This document shows positions 8,722 to 16,079 of a stretch of DNA of 40,297 nt, one piece after another. The DNA is from an uncultured Eggerthella sp. (lineage in GTDB: Bacteria > Actinomycetota > Coriobacteriia > Coriobacteriales > Eggerthellaceae), in NCBI GenBank assembly GCA_900556585.1, contig USPD01000009.1:1-40297 (forward strand), written 5' to 3'. The notes below the pieces were generated by a model. The model ran no database searches and was not told where the DNA came from. It worked only from the letters and a program-made list of their open reading frames with translations. The position numbers and the translations under genes were made by a program. Every line of letters begins with the position of its first letter. The stretch's first letter is position 1.

Positions 8722-9495
8722 ATGGTACAGCAAAAGGATGCGTTCGTCCTTAAAGATGGTAACCCTGGCTCAATCGGCTATGGCATCGATCGCGCGTTTG
8801 CAAAAGAAGGCGCCAATTTGGTAATCACGGGACGCAACGAAGCAAAGCTTCAAGCCGCCAAACAAGAACTAGAAGCCGAATTCGGCATAGAAGTGCTTCC
8901 CATAGTAGCTGATATAACTGCAGGAGAAGACAACGAAGCAACTGTCCAAAGAGTAGTTGATGCCGCGATTGAAAAGTTTGGCCGCATAGACGCCTTAGTA
9001 AACAACGCTCAAGCAAGCGCCTCGGGCGTAACGCTTGCCGAACACACCATGGAGCAGTTCAATCTTGCAATCTATTCCGGGCTGTATGCTGCTTATCTGT
9101 ACATGCAAAAATGCTATCCCTACCTGAAAGAAACCAAAGGTTCCGTGGTGAACTTCGCTTCGGGTGCTGGCTTGTTTGGTAATTACGGACAATGCTCATA
9201 CGCTGCCGCAAAAGAAGGCATCCGTGGCTTAACGCGCGTAGCTGCAACTGAATGGGGTCCTGATGGGATCAATGTAAACATCGTATGCCCCCTTGCTTGG
9301 ACAGCAGCTCTTGAGAATTTTAAAGATACCTATCCTGAAGCATATGAAGCAAATGTCCATATGCCACCCATGGGACACTATGGAAACGTCGAGCACGAAA
9401 TTGGTCGCGTCGTCGTGCAGCTTTGTTCTCCTGACTTTAAGTTCATGAGCGGCGAAACCGTAACACTCGAAGGCGGACTCGGTTTACGTCCGTAA
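8722..9495 (+). CDS. Short-chain dehydrogenase/reductase lacking its first beta strand
   Basis: This 257-residue protein is a classical SDR: GRNEAKL after the first helix, a conserved VNNAQAS, and a catalytic Ser-Tyr-Lys set in the segment from FASGAG to YAAAK. The C-terminal dimer segment and the LEGGLGLRP end are complete. At the N-terminus the usual hydrophobic strand and TGxxxGxG (as in KVALVTGxxxGIG) are missing. The sequence goes straight from VLKD to GNPGSIGYGI, as though about seven residues had been deleted in frame. NAD(P) binding may therefore be impaired. The ATG has no clear Shine-Dalgarno and sits 150 bases from the IS end. Substrate cannot be read from sequence. It stands alone, with no operon partner. 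Confidence 0.8.
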   Translation: MVQQKDAFVLKDGNPGSIGYGIDRAFAKEGANLVITGRNEAKLQAAKQELEAEFGIEVLPIVADITAGEDNEATVQRVVDAAIEKFGRIDALVNNAQASASGVTLAEHTMEQFNLAIYSGLYAAYLYMQKCYPYLKETKGSVVNFASGAGLFGNYGQCSYAAAKEGIRGLTRVAATEWGPDGINVNIVCPLAWTAALENFKDTYPEAYEANVHMPPMGHYGNVEHEIGRVVVQLCSPDFKFMSGETVTLEGGLGLRP

Positions 9496-9515
9496 TTTAA
9501 ATTTAAGGTTTCAAA

Positions 9516-9704
9516 ATGCGCGTTTACACCCTGAAAGCGTAAGCGCGCTCTGCCATCAATCAGTGCCTTGGCGACGATATTTCAAACGTAATTCAAAGCC
9601 AGAACGAACAGATCGAACAAACCGCTCAAGAGATAAACAAGCAAACCATCGAAGCAAAAAACAAGCACTCTAAAGCCTGGAAAAAATACCACTTTTGTAA
9701 TTAG
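9516..9704 (+). pseudogene. Small hydrophilic ORF with an in-frame stop, unknown
   Basis: From an ATG at 9,516 the frame reads eight codons, a TAA (9,540-9,542), then 53 further codons to a TAG at 9,702. The downstream part (AINQCLGDDISNVIQSQNEQ and on to KKYHFCN) is charged, Gln/Lys-rich and likely helical, which is unusual for random sequence. It could be a decayed small gene or the 3' remnant of a larger one. I do not recognise it, and there is no clear ribosome site. Confidence 0.3.
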
Positions 9705-9744
9705 ATTCCCTCTTTGACCAGGAATAATATAGACTAAGTAGCGG

Positions 9745-9792
9745 CAATATTCATCACTATACTATCCTGCAGTATTCATCACTGCACTATCT
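9745..9792. repeat. Two tandem 23-bp direct repeats upstream of the molbindin gene
   Basis: Copies at 9,745-9,767 and 9,770-9,792 share 20 of 23 bases around the core TATTCATCACT, with a 25-bp period. They end 18 bases before the ATG at 9,811 and overlap the expected promoter or leader region, so they may be a repeated operator. No regulator is identifiable here. Confidence 0.45.
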
Positions 9793-9810
9793 CGGAATGA
9801 AAGGAATGCT

Positions 9811-10236
9811 ATGAAAATTTCCGCACGAAATATTCTTAAGGGAACCGTAGAAAAAGTGGCTGAAGGTGCCGTAAATGGTGTCGTCACAATAAAAGTTGGC
9901 AACGACACCGTAAAAGCGGACATAACCATGGAAGCTATCAAAGACCTAGGTCTTGAATCGGGCAAAGAAGCATTTGCCATCATTAAAGCAAGCTCTGTCA
10001 TGTTTGCTGCAGGATCGGAGCGCATCACGACGATTTCAGCGCGCAATCAACTACCTGGCACCGTTGTCGCAGTAAACAAGGGTGCCGTAAACGGACATGT
10101 AACCATCAAAACGGAAAGCGGAAACACCATTAAAGGCTCTATTACCAACGAAGCTATCGAAGACTTAGGGCTTGAGCCAGGTGCTCCTGCGCTGGCGGTC
10201 ATCAAATCTACCGACGTAATGGTTGGCGTGGAATAA
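9811..10236 (+). CDS. Tandem Mop-domain molybdenum-pterin-binding protein (molbindin)
   Basis: The 141-residue cytoplasmic protein contains two Mop/TOBE-like modules of about 68 residues (roughly 1-68 and 74-141). Each runs from SARNxLxGTV through GAVNG-VTIK to ITxEAIxDLGLE and ends in an AxAxIKxxxVM segment. Such proteins bind molybdate or tungstate oxyanions and buffer or deliver them for molybdenum-cofactor enzymes. The ATG has AAGGAA upstream. No modABC transporter or ModE regulator lies next to it, so it is a stand-alone storage or homeostasis gene here. Two tandem operator-like repeats precede it and a GGTC-rich repeat array follows. Confidence 0.9.
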   Translation: MKISARNILKGTVEKVAEGAVNGVVTIKVGNDTVKADITMEAIKDLGLESGKEAFAIIKASSVMFAAGSERITTISARNQLPGTVVAVNKGAVNGHVTIKTESGNTIKGSITNEAIEDLGLEPGAPALAVIKSTDVMVGVE

Positions 10237-10410
10237 GCGAGCGATCATTACGCCGTGAGCCCATCGCAGATCGACCGTTCTGCGCCGTAGAGCGGTCAGT
10301 CATTGTCCCGCGAGCCCATCGCAGAACGGTCGGTCATCACACCGCAAAGTAAACGATCGTTACCCCGCAGAGCGGTCGGTCATTACGACACAGAACGGTC
10401 ATTACGCCGC
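10237..10410. repeat. Degenerate tandem repeats built on GARCGGTCRGTCATTAC
   Basis: At least six imperfect units of about 17-24 bases fill the space after the molbindin stop and run into the end of the next gene. Examples are AGCGGTCAGTCATT, GAACGGTCGGTCATCAC, AGCGGTCGGTCATTACG and GAACGGTCATTACGCCGC. A longer block, GAGCCCATCGCAGA, recurs exactly at 10,257-10,270 and 10,312-10,325. Some units run in both senses (GCAGATCGACCGTTCTGC is nearly palindromic). The array sits between convergent genes. Confidence 0.6.
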
Positions 10411-12453
10411 AACAAGATCGCTCCCACAACGGCAAAAAAAGCACGCAAGGGCAAACATGATCACAGTTGCGGCAACCGCTATACCGTTTAGGGCGTCATC
10501 GGTTTGAGCAAGCTTTTTGCTAGAAGAATCATCGGGACCAGCTTTTGAGCCAGCATCAGAATCTGCGGCATTCGCATCTTCGTTCGCCGCATTCGATCCC
10601 TCGCCAGAATCAGGTTTCGTTGATGGAGAGGTATCTGAATGGAAGCTCCACGTACCTCTGATCTCCGCATCTTCATCACCTAATGTGAAGTTGTCGCGAT
10701 CATACCCATCAAACTTCCAGGTGCCGCCCTTCACTTTGACGCTGGCTTGCGTTGGAGCGATTGCCGATATGGTCTCGCCCACCTTATGTAATCCCTGGTC
10801 GGAAGGTACGAGTGCCAACACTTCATCGGGAAGTACCTTCCCTTCGGTAGAGCTATCAAAACGATAGGTAACCGCATGTCCGCCAAATGCCGCAATAATC
10901 ATTGTGCATTCAGTAAGAGGCGAATTTACCTTAACCGCGGTAGCGTGATAGGGATCCCAGCCACCCGCAACGTTACCTTCGGCATCGTAGCTATAGTCGC
11001 TATACCAGCCATCAACAGGGAGCAATTGGCGCATGGCAGGATTGCCCGTTAGAGTAAAAGGTCTTTTATCTGCAGGGATAGGGTTCGAGGGCAACTTAAG
11101 GGTGCCTTTAGGGCCTGTGCCATCCTTGGATTGCGCTGCATAGAACGCAATATCCGAACCGAAATACTGCGTGCAACGGTTATTAGCAACAAGGCAGTTT
11201 TCACCTACGGTCATTGCGCTTTTTGCATTATGGGCAATACCACCACCTGCAGCTGCAGTGTTTGTCGATATGGTCGTCGCACCATCAATGGTTACATCGC
11301 CTGATCCAACGGCATAAATGCCACCACCGTAACCTTCAGTTGCATTTCCTGTGATGGTCGCATCTGCGAGCGAGATATTTGCGCCATTCGTATACAAGCC
11401 ACCTCCATAGCTGCTTGCCTGATTATCCGTAAAGGACATACCCGATACCGTAGCACCATCACAGCCAGTTAAGAAGGCGCCACCACCGCAGTCTGTGCTA
11501 TTACCAGAGACAACACCACCTGCAATAGTGACCGTCGAATCTTCGATGTATAAACCACCGCCATATGCTCTTTTGTTGTCCGTATGGTCGGTCACGTTAT
11601 TTGTAATGGAGCCACCCGAAATAGTAACGTTCGACTTACTGAGGCACACCCCCGCACCAGCGCCATATAAGCCGTCGCCCTTTTTGATCTTATTACCCGA
11701 GATGGAGCCGCCCTTCATATTGAAGGTGCCGTCATGAACAAAAACCGCTCCACCTAAAACATGCGTAGGTGACGTCGAATTTCCACTTACGCAACCCTCA
11801 ATTGAGCCGCCATACATATTGAAAACAACGCTGTCGCGTCCTTGACCATCAGAGCGAACCGCAACAGCGCCGCCCATGCTTGAACCAGACTTGTTAGTAC
11901 AATTCGAAATGGTACCGCCATACATATTAAACGTACCGTTATTGACGCCAACTGCGGCACCGAGCGTGCCTCCTGCTACATGGCTGTTCGTAAGAGTGAC
12001 GCCCTCATACATGTTGAAGGTTCCCCCATTGCCGCCCATAAAGCCAAGATGAATAATGCCGTGAATCTGTGTGTCGTCTCCGCCTTTAACGACAAGCGCA
12101 TCGGAGCCATCCGATTTACCAAAAGTGAGGGTGCCGCCATTGCGAATATTAAAGAAATAATTTGAGAGCGATAGCGTATGTCCGTCGCCTAAGATTGTTA
12201 CGTTTCCCTGCACGACAAAGCACGAATCATCTAGGTTCTCGTTTGACGCCGTCGGAATAGTGATATCGGCAGTAAGTTTGATAACGTGCGCATTGTCCGA
12301 CGAATCCGTTTTTGCTTGATCAATTGCCTGCGTAAACGCGGTTGCATCAGCGACTTCGTGCACTGCTGCATCTGAAGGAAGTGCGAAAGCGTTATACGGG
12401 AACGCAAACAGAGAAAAGCACAGCACAACAAGCGCAATTTTGAACCTTTTCAT
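10402..12453 (-). CDS. Beta-helix surface protein with SHIRT domain and LAQTD anchor
   Basis: The product has about 683 residues. I prefer the ATG at 12,453, preceded by AGGTGA at 8 nt, over an upstream GTG at 12,465. A signal peptide ends near NAFA. Residues about 30-440 are rich in turns such as GGTFNMYGGTISNC and GGSISGNK, typical of a right-handed parallel beta-helix (autotransporter/Pmp-like) fold. Residues about 530-605 (YRFDSSTEGKVLPDEVLALV to GTWSF) match the SHIRT-type repeat of Gram-positive surface proteins. A Ser/Ala/Asp linker leads to LAQTDDALNG, a hydrophobic helix and FFCRCGSDLVAA, resembling a sortase signal in which both P and G are replaced. Likely an adhesin; ligand unknown. 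Confidence 0.8.
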   Translation of the reverse strand: MKRFKIALVVLCFSLFAFPYNAFALPSDAAVHEVADATAFTQAIDQAKTDSSDNAHVIKLTADITIPTASNENLDDSCFVVQGNVTILGDGHTLSLSNYFFNIRNGGTLTFGKSDGSDALVVKGGDDTQIHGIIHLGFMGGNGGTFNMYEGVTLTNSHVAGGTLGAAVGVNNGTFNMYGGTISNCTNKSGSSMGGAVAVRSDGQGRDSVVFNMYGGSIEGCVSGNSTSPTHVLGGAVFVHDGTFNMKGGSISGNKIKKGDGLYGAGAGVCLSKSNVTISGGSITNNVTDHTDNKRAYGGGLYIEDSTVTIAGGVVSGNSTDCGGGAFLTGCDGATVSGMSFTDNQASSYGGGLYTNGANISLADATITGNATEGYGGGIYAVGSGDVTIDGATTISTNTAAAGGGIAHNAKSAMTVGENCLVANNRCTQYFGSDIAFYAAQSKDGTGPKGTLKLPSNPIPADKRPFTLTGNPAMRQLLPVDGWYSDYSYDAEGNVAGGWDPYHATAVKVNSPLTECTMIIAAFGGHAVTYRFDSSTEGKVLPDEVLALVPSDQGLHKVGETISAIAPTQASVKVKGGTWKFDGYDRDNFTLGDEDAEIRGTWSFHSDTSPSTKPDSGEGSNAANEDANAADSDAGSKAGPDDSSSKKLAQTDDALNGIAVAATVIMFALACFFCRCGSDLVAA

Positions 12454-12809
12454 GACGACAATCACCTGCTAAATAGTCGACGGCTTACCGTGAATATTCA
12501 GCTTAGAGTGAAGTGCGTGAACACATCGTTCCAAAAGCGTGTCACGAAGTTCTGGAGTGTGCCTGAAGTGCCGAGATGCGTCACGAATTCCTATTGGATG
12601 TCACAAAGGCCTTGCAGAAATCGAATGTAGCAGCAAAAGAGGTGATGAACAGTATCTGATGGAAAACGGAAAGCTGGTAAAAGTTTCTAAGACTTCGGCT
12701 CCCCCGTTCGGAAAGAGGTGCTGCTTAGACAGGCGGTGAACCGTCCGTAAGAAACGTTATAGTAGATCAACGCCTAGTCGCCTGCAGTGAAGCTAACGTG
12801 TTCCTTAAA
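12454..12809. other. Gene-free stretch with possible coding scraps
   Basis: This 356-base region holds no gene I can support. Short protein-like scraps occur on the plus strand, for example MRHEFLLDVTKALQKSNVAA near 12,584 and VNTSFQKRVTKFW near 12,521, in different frames and soon ended by stops. They could be relics of one decayed gene. No terminator or tRNA is visible. Confidence 0.35.
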
Positions 12810-13133
12810 TTAACCAACCGCAACAAGTGGCTCTATCTCTGACAGATCATCACCATGCAGATCAAGCGTATTCCAAAGGTCGATGTTTCGCTGCATATTA
12901 AGCCAATATTGAGGAGTTGTCCCAAATAGTCGCGCCAGGCGAACAGCCATTTCTGCGCTTACCGAACGACGCTCACGAATAAGCTCATTGACCGACTGCC
13001 TAGATACATGCAGTAATTCGGCTGCCCTCGAAACCGACAATCCAAACTCTGGGAAGAATTCTTCTCGAAGCATTTCACCAGGATGAGTAGGTTTACGAGA
13101 AACGATGATCATATTATTTGCACCCATGTCCAT
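12810..13133 (-). CDS. higA: HigA-family antitoxin, XRE-type helix-turn-helix
   Basis: The 107-residue protein has the family opening THPGEMLREEFFPEFGLS, a helix-turn-helix around VSRAAELLHVSRQSVNELIRE, and the conserved FGTTPQYWLNMQRNIDLW segment. It should bind and neutralise the HigB toxin encoded just upstream and repress the operon. The ATG has AAGGAG at 7 nt. The gap to the toxin stop is 11 bases, so the pair is cotranscribed, with toxin first as is usual for higBA. Confidence 0.92.
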   Translation of the reverse strand: MDMGANNMIIVSRKPTHPGEMLREEFFPEFGLSVSRAAELLHVSRQSVNELIRERRSVSAEMAVRLARLFGTTPQYWLNMQRNIDLWNTLDLHGDDLSEIEPLVAVG

Positions 13134-13144
13134 AGCTCAACTCC

Positions 13145-13426
13145 TTAGTGATAGTCGCAAATCTCTACGTCATAAGCATCTTCACCAACAAAGCGAAAGC
13201 AAATACGCCACTGATCGTTGATTGAAATGGCGTGCTGTCCAGCTCGATTTCCTTTCAGAGAATGCAATCTATTCCCAGGAGGAACACGTAAGTCTTCAAC
13301 ACGATATGCGCTGTCAATCATGTCAAGCTTTCTAAGAGCACGCGGAACTATAGTGCTGGGAATCTTTTTAGCGATCCCTTCGCAAAACAGCAGTTCCGTT
13401 TCTTTGTCAGCAAAGCTTTTAATCAT
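13145..13426 (-). CDS. higB: HigB-family toxin (RelE-like mRNA interferase)
   Basis: The 93-residue product starts MIKSFADKETELLF and contains ALRKLDMID, LRVPPGNRLHSLKG, and the highly conserved INDQWRICFRF near the C-terminus. This matches ribosome-dependent mRNA endonucleases of the HigB type throughout. An open frame extends 26 codons further upstream, but that part is out of family. The chosen ATG starts exactly where homologues start and six bases after a consensus -10 element. There is no Shine-Dalgarno, consistent with leaderless translation. The promoter lies against a fragment of a DUF234-type ATPase on the other strand. Confidence 0.92.
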   Translation of the reverse strand: MIKSFADKETELLFCEGIAKKIPSTIVPRALRKLDMIDSAYRVEDLRVPPGNRLHSLKGNRAGQHAISINDQWRICFRFVGEDAYDVEICDYH

Positions 13427-13432
13427 GAAACT

Positions 13433-13461
13433 ATTGTAATGTGTAACGTGACGAGTGTCAA
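13433..13461 (-). promoter_or_regulatory. Near-consensus sigma-70 promoter for a leaderless higB transcript
   Basis: On the minus strand TTGACA (13,461-13,456), a 17-base spacer and TACAAT (13,438-13,433) are followed by just AGTTTC and then the higB ATG. Transcription normally starts 6-8 bases after the -10 box, so the message should start at or next to the A of the start codon. Confidence 0.8.
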
Positions 13462-13693
13462 AGCAAACGCCGTAGAACTGATCTTGGGAGAATGCAAGTG
13501 GCACAACTCATTGGTAGATTCAGATGTTCTTGAGATGCTTTACCATCGAGCATCTTTTCTCTCAAAACCAGATAAAACTAAACTTAACCTTTACCTATTT
13601 GCCAAAACGGGTTTTACCGTACAGTGTAAAAAACAAGCTGAAGCCTTAGGAAATGTAACATTGGTCACCGCGAAGGAATTATTCGACAGATAA
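13439..13693 (+). pseudogene. C-terminal fragment of a DUF234-type AAA ATPase
   Basis: This 84-residue plus-strand frame reads VELILGECKWHNSLVDSDVLEML, then YLFAKTGFT, and ends NVTLVTAKELFDR. It matches the C-terminal nuclease-like (DUF234) domain of the archaeal/bacterial AAA ATPases, in which ELLIGECKW is typical. The P-loop ATPase part, some 350 residues, is absent upstream, where the divergent higB gene starts. The fragment shares its first bases with the higB promoter, suggesting that the toxin-antitoxin module replaced the 5' part of the ATPase gene. Confidence 0.65.
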
Positions 13694-13897
13694 GCGAATA
13701 CAATAATCTTGACTCTTCAAGGCTCATTTTAGGCCAAAATAATTCAAACACACCTCAAGCAACAAACACCGAAAGTACAACAAGAACTCACTTAATAACA
13801 AACAATCTGAATAGAACATTGTGAACCCCCACTCATATTGTTGTTTCTAAATATCTATTCGTGGATCGAAGATGATAATGGGCATGTAATAAAACTA

Positions 13898-13925
13898 GGG
13901 GGTTTCCTCATTTCCGAAAACCCCC
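13898..13925 (-). terminator. Rho-independent terminator of the unknown membrane-protein gene
   Basis: GGGGGTTT and AAACCCCC pair as an 8-bp stem around a short loop, 34 bases beyond the stop at 13,959. On the minus strand the stem is followed by TAGTTTTATT, a U-rich tract of the expected kind. Confidence 0.75.
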
Positions 13926-13958
13926 ATACAAAGCGGTAACCCGTTTTTCCTTGTAATT

Positions 13959-16079
13959 TTAAAATACTAGATCATCCCTATCATAATTTGGATTACTGTA
14001 AAAGTCACGCCTGATTTCTTCGTTATTAAGATTCTCATCTTCGGTTATTGGATAAAAATAAGCGCTCTTTGCACGCCACCCAGGACTCCAGTAAATGTCT
14101 TCGTCTTTGCAAGCTTCCTGGACTTTAGCGCAATACTTCTTTGATTTGTCGCCTGGACAATTATCACAATCCAAGGAATTACAATCTACAGAATCAGAGT
14201 TAGAGGAATCCTCTTGTTCAGAAGCCACATCAATTATCACGTCTTCTTTTTTGAATGAGTTATATTTACTCTTCGATATACATAACGAAGTAAACAGCCA
14301 TACAACACCTGTTGCTAAAACAGCAAATCCTACCAATAAAAAGGCGGTAAGAAACAATTGAGCTGGCCCGTCCGAGAAAAGAAAAAGCCCAATTGCAATC
14401 GCTACTAAAATGCCTAACCAGCTAGCTATTTTTGGTGCAATCTCAGCTTCGCGTTCTGAATTATTTTTATCAGTTACCCAAGCAGAAACAATGCCTGCTA
14501 ACGCAACCACAAGCGTAACCACTACACTTACTGCTCCATTTTCACCACTTGAATTCACTATTGCTGCCGAATTCATAACCCCCATTTGGCCTATCAAAAT
14601 ATAGAGTGGGTTGTCTTCAGCAATATTCAGTCCATCTGCAAAAATATTTACCCCCGTTGTAGAAGAAAAGATCATCACAACTGCTATAAGTTCAGTTACC
14701 AACACAATCAGTGCAATGTGATGATAAGTCATGCTTCTTTGGGAATAACAAAACATATACGACAAATTATTAAAGCCACTTCCATTTTGTGAAGCGATTC
14801 TTGCGTGTCTTTGACCAAGGCGCCTTTGCAACCCAAACGTATCCGCCGTTGCTTTTGCCGCCTGAGCTCCTATTCTCTGCAAACGACCAAAAGAATAATA
14901 ACTATTATCAGGACCTTTCATTTGCAGATGATAGCTTTGGCCCCTGTCCGCATTTTCGAGATCGTAATAAATTGTCATAGGACGGCGAATAAAGAAGCTC
15001 TCTAACCGAGAAAGCAATTTAGGTTTTTTGCATGAATTAACTCGAACAAGTGACAAACGATGAGAAAAAGAAATTGAAAGAGATCTTGTTTGTTGAGACA
15101 TATACTCTAAAGGTCGATCATTTTGAACTTGCGAGTTTGATACATTTTCAACAGGAGCGCACCTAATGCAAATTGGATAAGAACGAGCAAGTTTAATAAG
15201 TAGCTGCCTTACTATTTTTATATTATCTTTCTTCCCTGACGAATTCTTGCTTATTTCTAAATCAAGCGCTTTTGCTATTTCTTTAGCCTCTTTTACTCTG
15301 TCTCTAATTGCCTCCAAAGAGTCAACAGTCCCACCAAAGAACAAATACGTCCTTAGACGTTCTTTTATAAGAGGCAAGCTACTTAAAGGCGGGCAGTACT
15401 TTTGCAAAACAGATAACGTATATTCAACTGATTCTTGATAGTTCAAACTTGAGATACTTGCTCCTGATGCATCTTTGATGACTATCGCATTAGGAACATC
15501 ACCACGCTGATACATTACAAGAGGTAAAATAAAAGGTTTTTCTCTCAGCGCATATGGAAGAGCAATTTCCATATTAGTAGTAATGCTAATTGAACGGGTA
15601 AATGTTTCTACCCTCTCATCAATGTAGCGAAATAAGCATTGCGGAGTTAAGATCGCGGTTGCAAATATCGATGCATACGTAGATTCTTTAGGATGTTTGG
15701 ATAGTAGCCTTAAAAACGATCTTTCGTAGCTCAAGTATTGTTTCTTAAAATTCTTCTTTTTCTTAGCAACAACAATCTCAGAAAAATCAAATTCTTTTCT
15801 TTTACCTTTACGCATCATTTCAGTTACAAAGTAAACCAAAACACAGATTGCGCCCAAGAGCAAGAACACCCAAAACAACGAAGCACATACAGACAAAACA
15901 TCTTGAAGCTGATTAAGAATTGGAAATTCGAAGCTTGATATTAGATCATTTATTATGTCACTCCAAAAGAAGTAGGCTAAGTCTAATGCGCATATAAACG
16001 TCAAACAGTACCCTACAACTACTATGAGATATTTGAATACTGAAGCAACTACAGCTTTATAAGCTTTACAAGGTTCCAT
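13959..16079 (-). CDS. Unknown multi-pass membrane protein with a C-terminal Cys cluster
   Basis: I do not recognise this family. From the ATG at 16,079 it has about 706 residues (a GTG 33 bases upstream is possible; the ribosome site is weak either way). Two membrane segments lie near residues 13-37 and 65-87, then a basic stretch (RKGKRKEF, AKKKKNFKKQ). A soluble domain of about 350 residues follows, probably cytosolic, with the pattern FFGGTVDSLEAIRDRVKEA. Four more membrane segments lie near 453-471, 515-535, 553-569 and 575-599. The acidic tail holds five cysteines (DCNSLDCDNCPGDKSKKYC and EAC) and ends with YWSPGWRAKSAYFYPI, a motif that looks conserved. The Cys group could bind a metal. 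It is monocistronic with its own terminator. Confidence 0.6.
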   Translation of the reverse strand: MEPCKAYKAVVASVFKYLIVVVGYCLTFICALDLAYFFWSDIINDLISSFEFPILNQLQDVLSVCASLFWVFLLLGAICVLVYFVTEMMRKGKRKEFDFSEIVVAKKKKNFKKQYLSYERSFLRLLSKHPKESTYASIFATAILTPQCLFRYIDERVETFTRSISITTNMEIALPYALREKPFILPLVMYQRGDVPNAIVIKDASGASISSLNYQESVEYTLSVLQKYCPPLSSLPLIKERLRTYLFFGGTVDSLEAIRDRVKEAKEIAKALDLEISKNSSGKKDNIKIVRQLLIKLARSYPICIRCAPVENVSNSQVQNDRPLEYMSQQTRSLSISFSHRLSLVRVNSCKKPKLLSRLESFFIRRPMTIYYDLENADRGQSYHLQMKGPDNSYYSFGRLQRIGAQAAKATADTFGLQRRLGQRHARIASQNGSGFNNLSYMFCYSQRSMTYHHIALIVLVTELIAVVMIFSSTTGVNIFADGLNIAEDNPLYILIGQMGVMNSAAIVNSSGENGAVSVVVTLVVALAGIVSAWVTDKNNSEREAEIAPKIASWLGILVAIAIGLFLFSDGPAQLFLTAFLLVGFAVLATGVVWLFTSLCISKSKYNSFKKEDVIIDVASEQEDSSNSDSVDCNSLDCDNCPGDKSKKYCAKVQEACKDEDIYWSPGWRAKSAYFYPITEDENLNNEEIRRDFYSNPNYDRDDLVF

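Noticed and set aside
10237..10410. CRISPR array
   Set aside because: The repeats are degenerate, lack equal-length unique spacers, and no cas genes are present.
12539..12739. 66-residue plus-strand frame
   Set aside because: No ribosome site, no recognisable pattern, unusual Cys/Arg composition; treated as non-coding.
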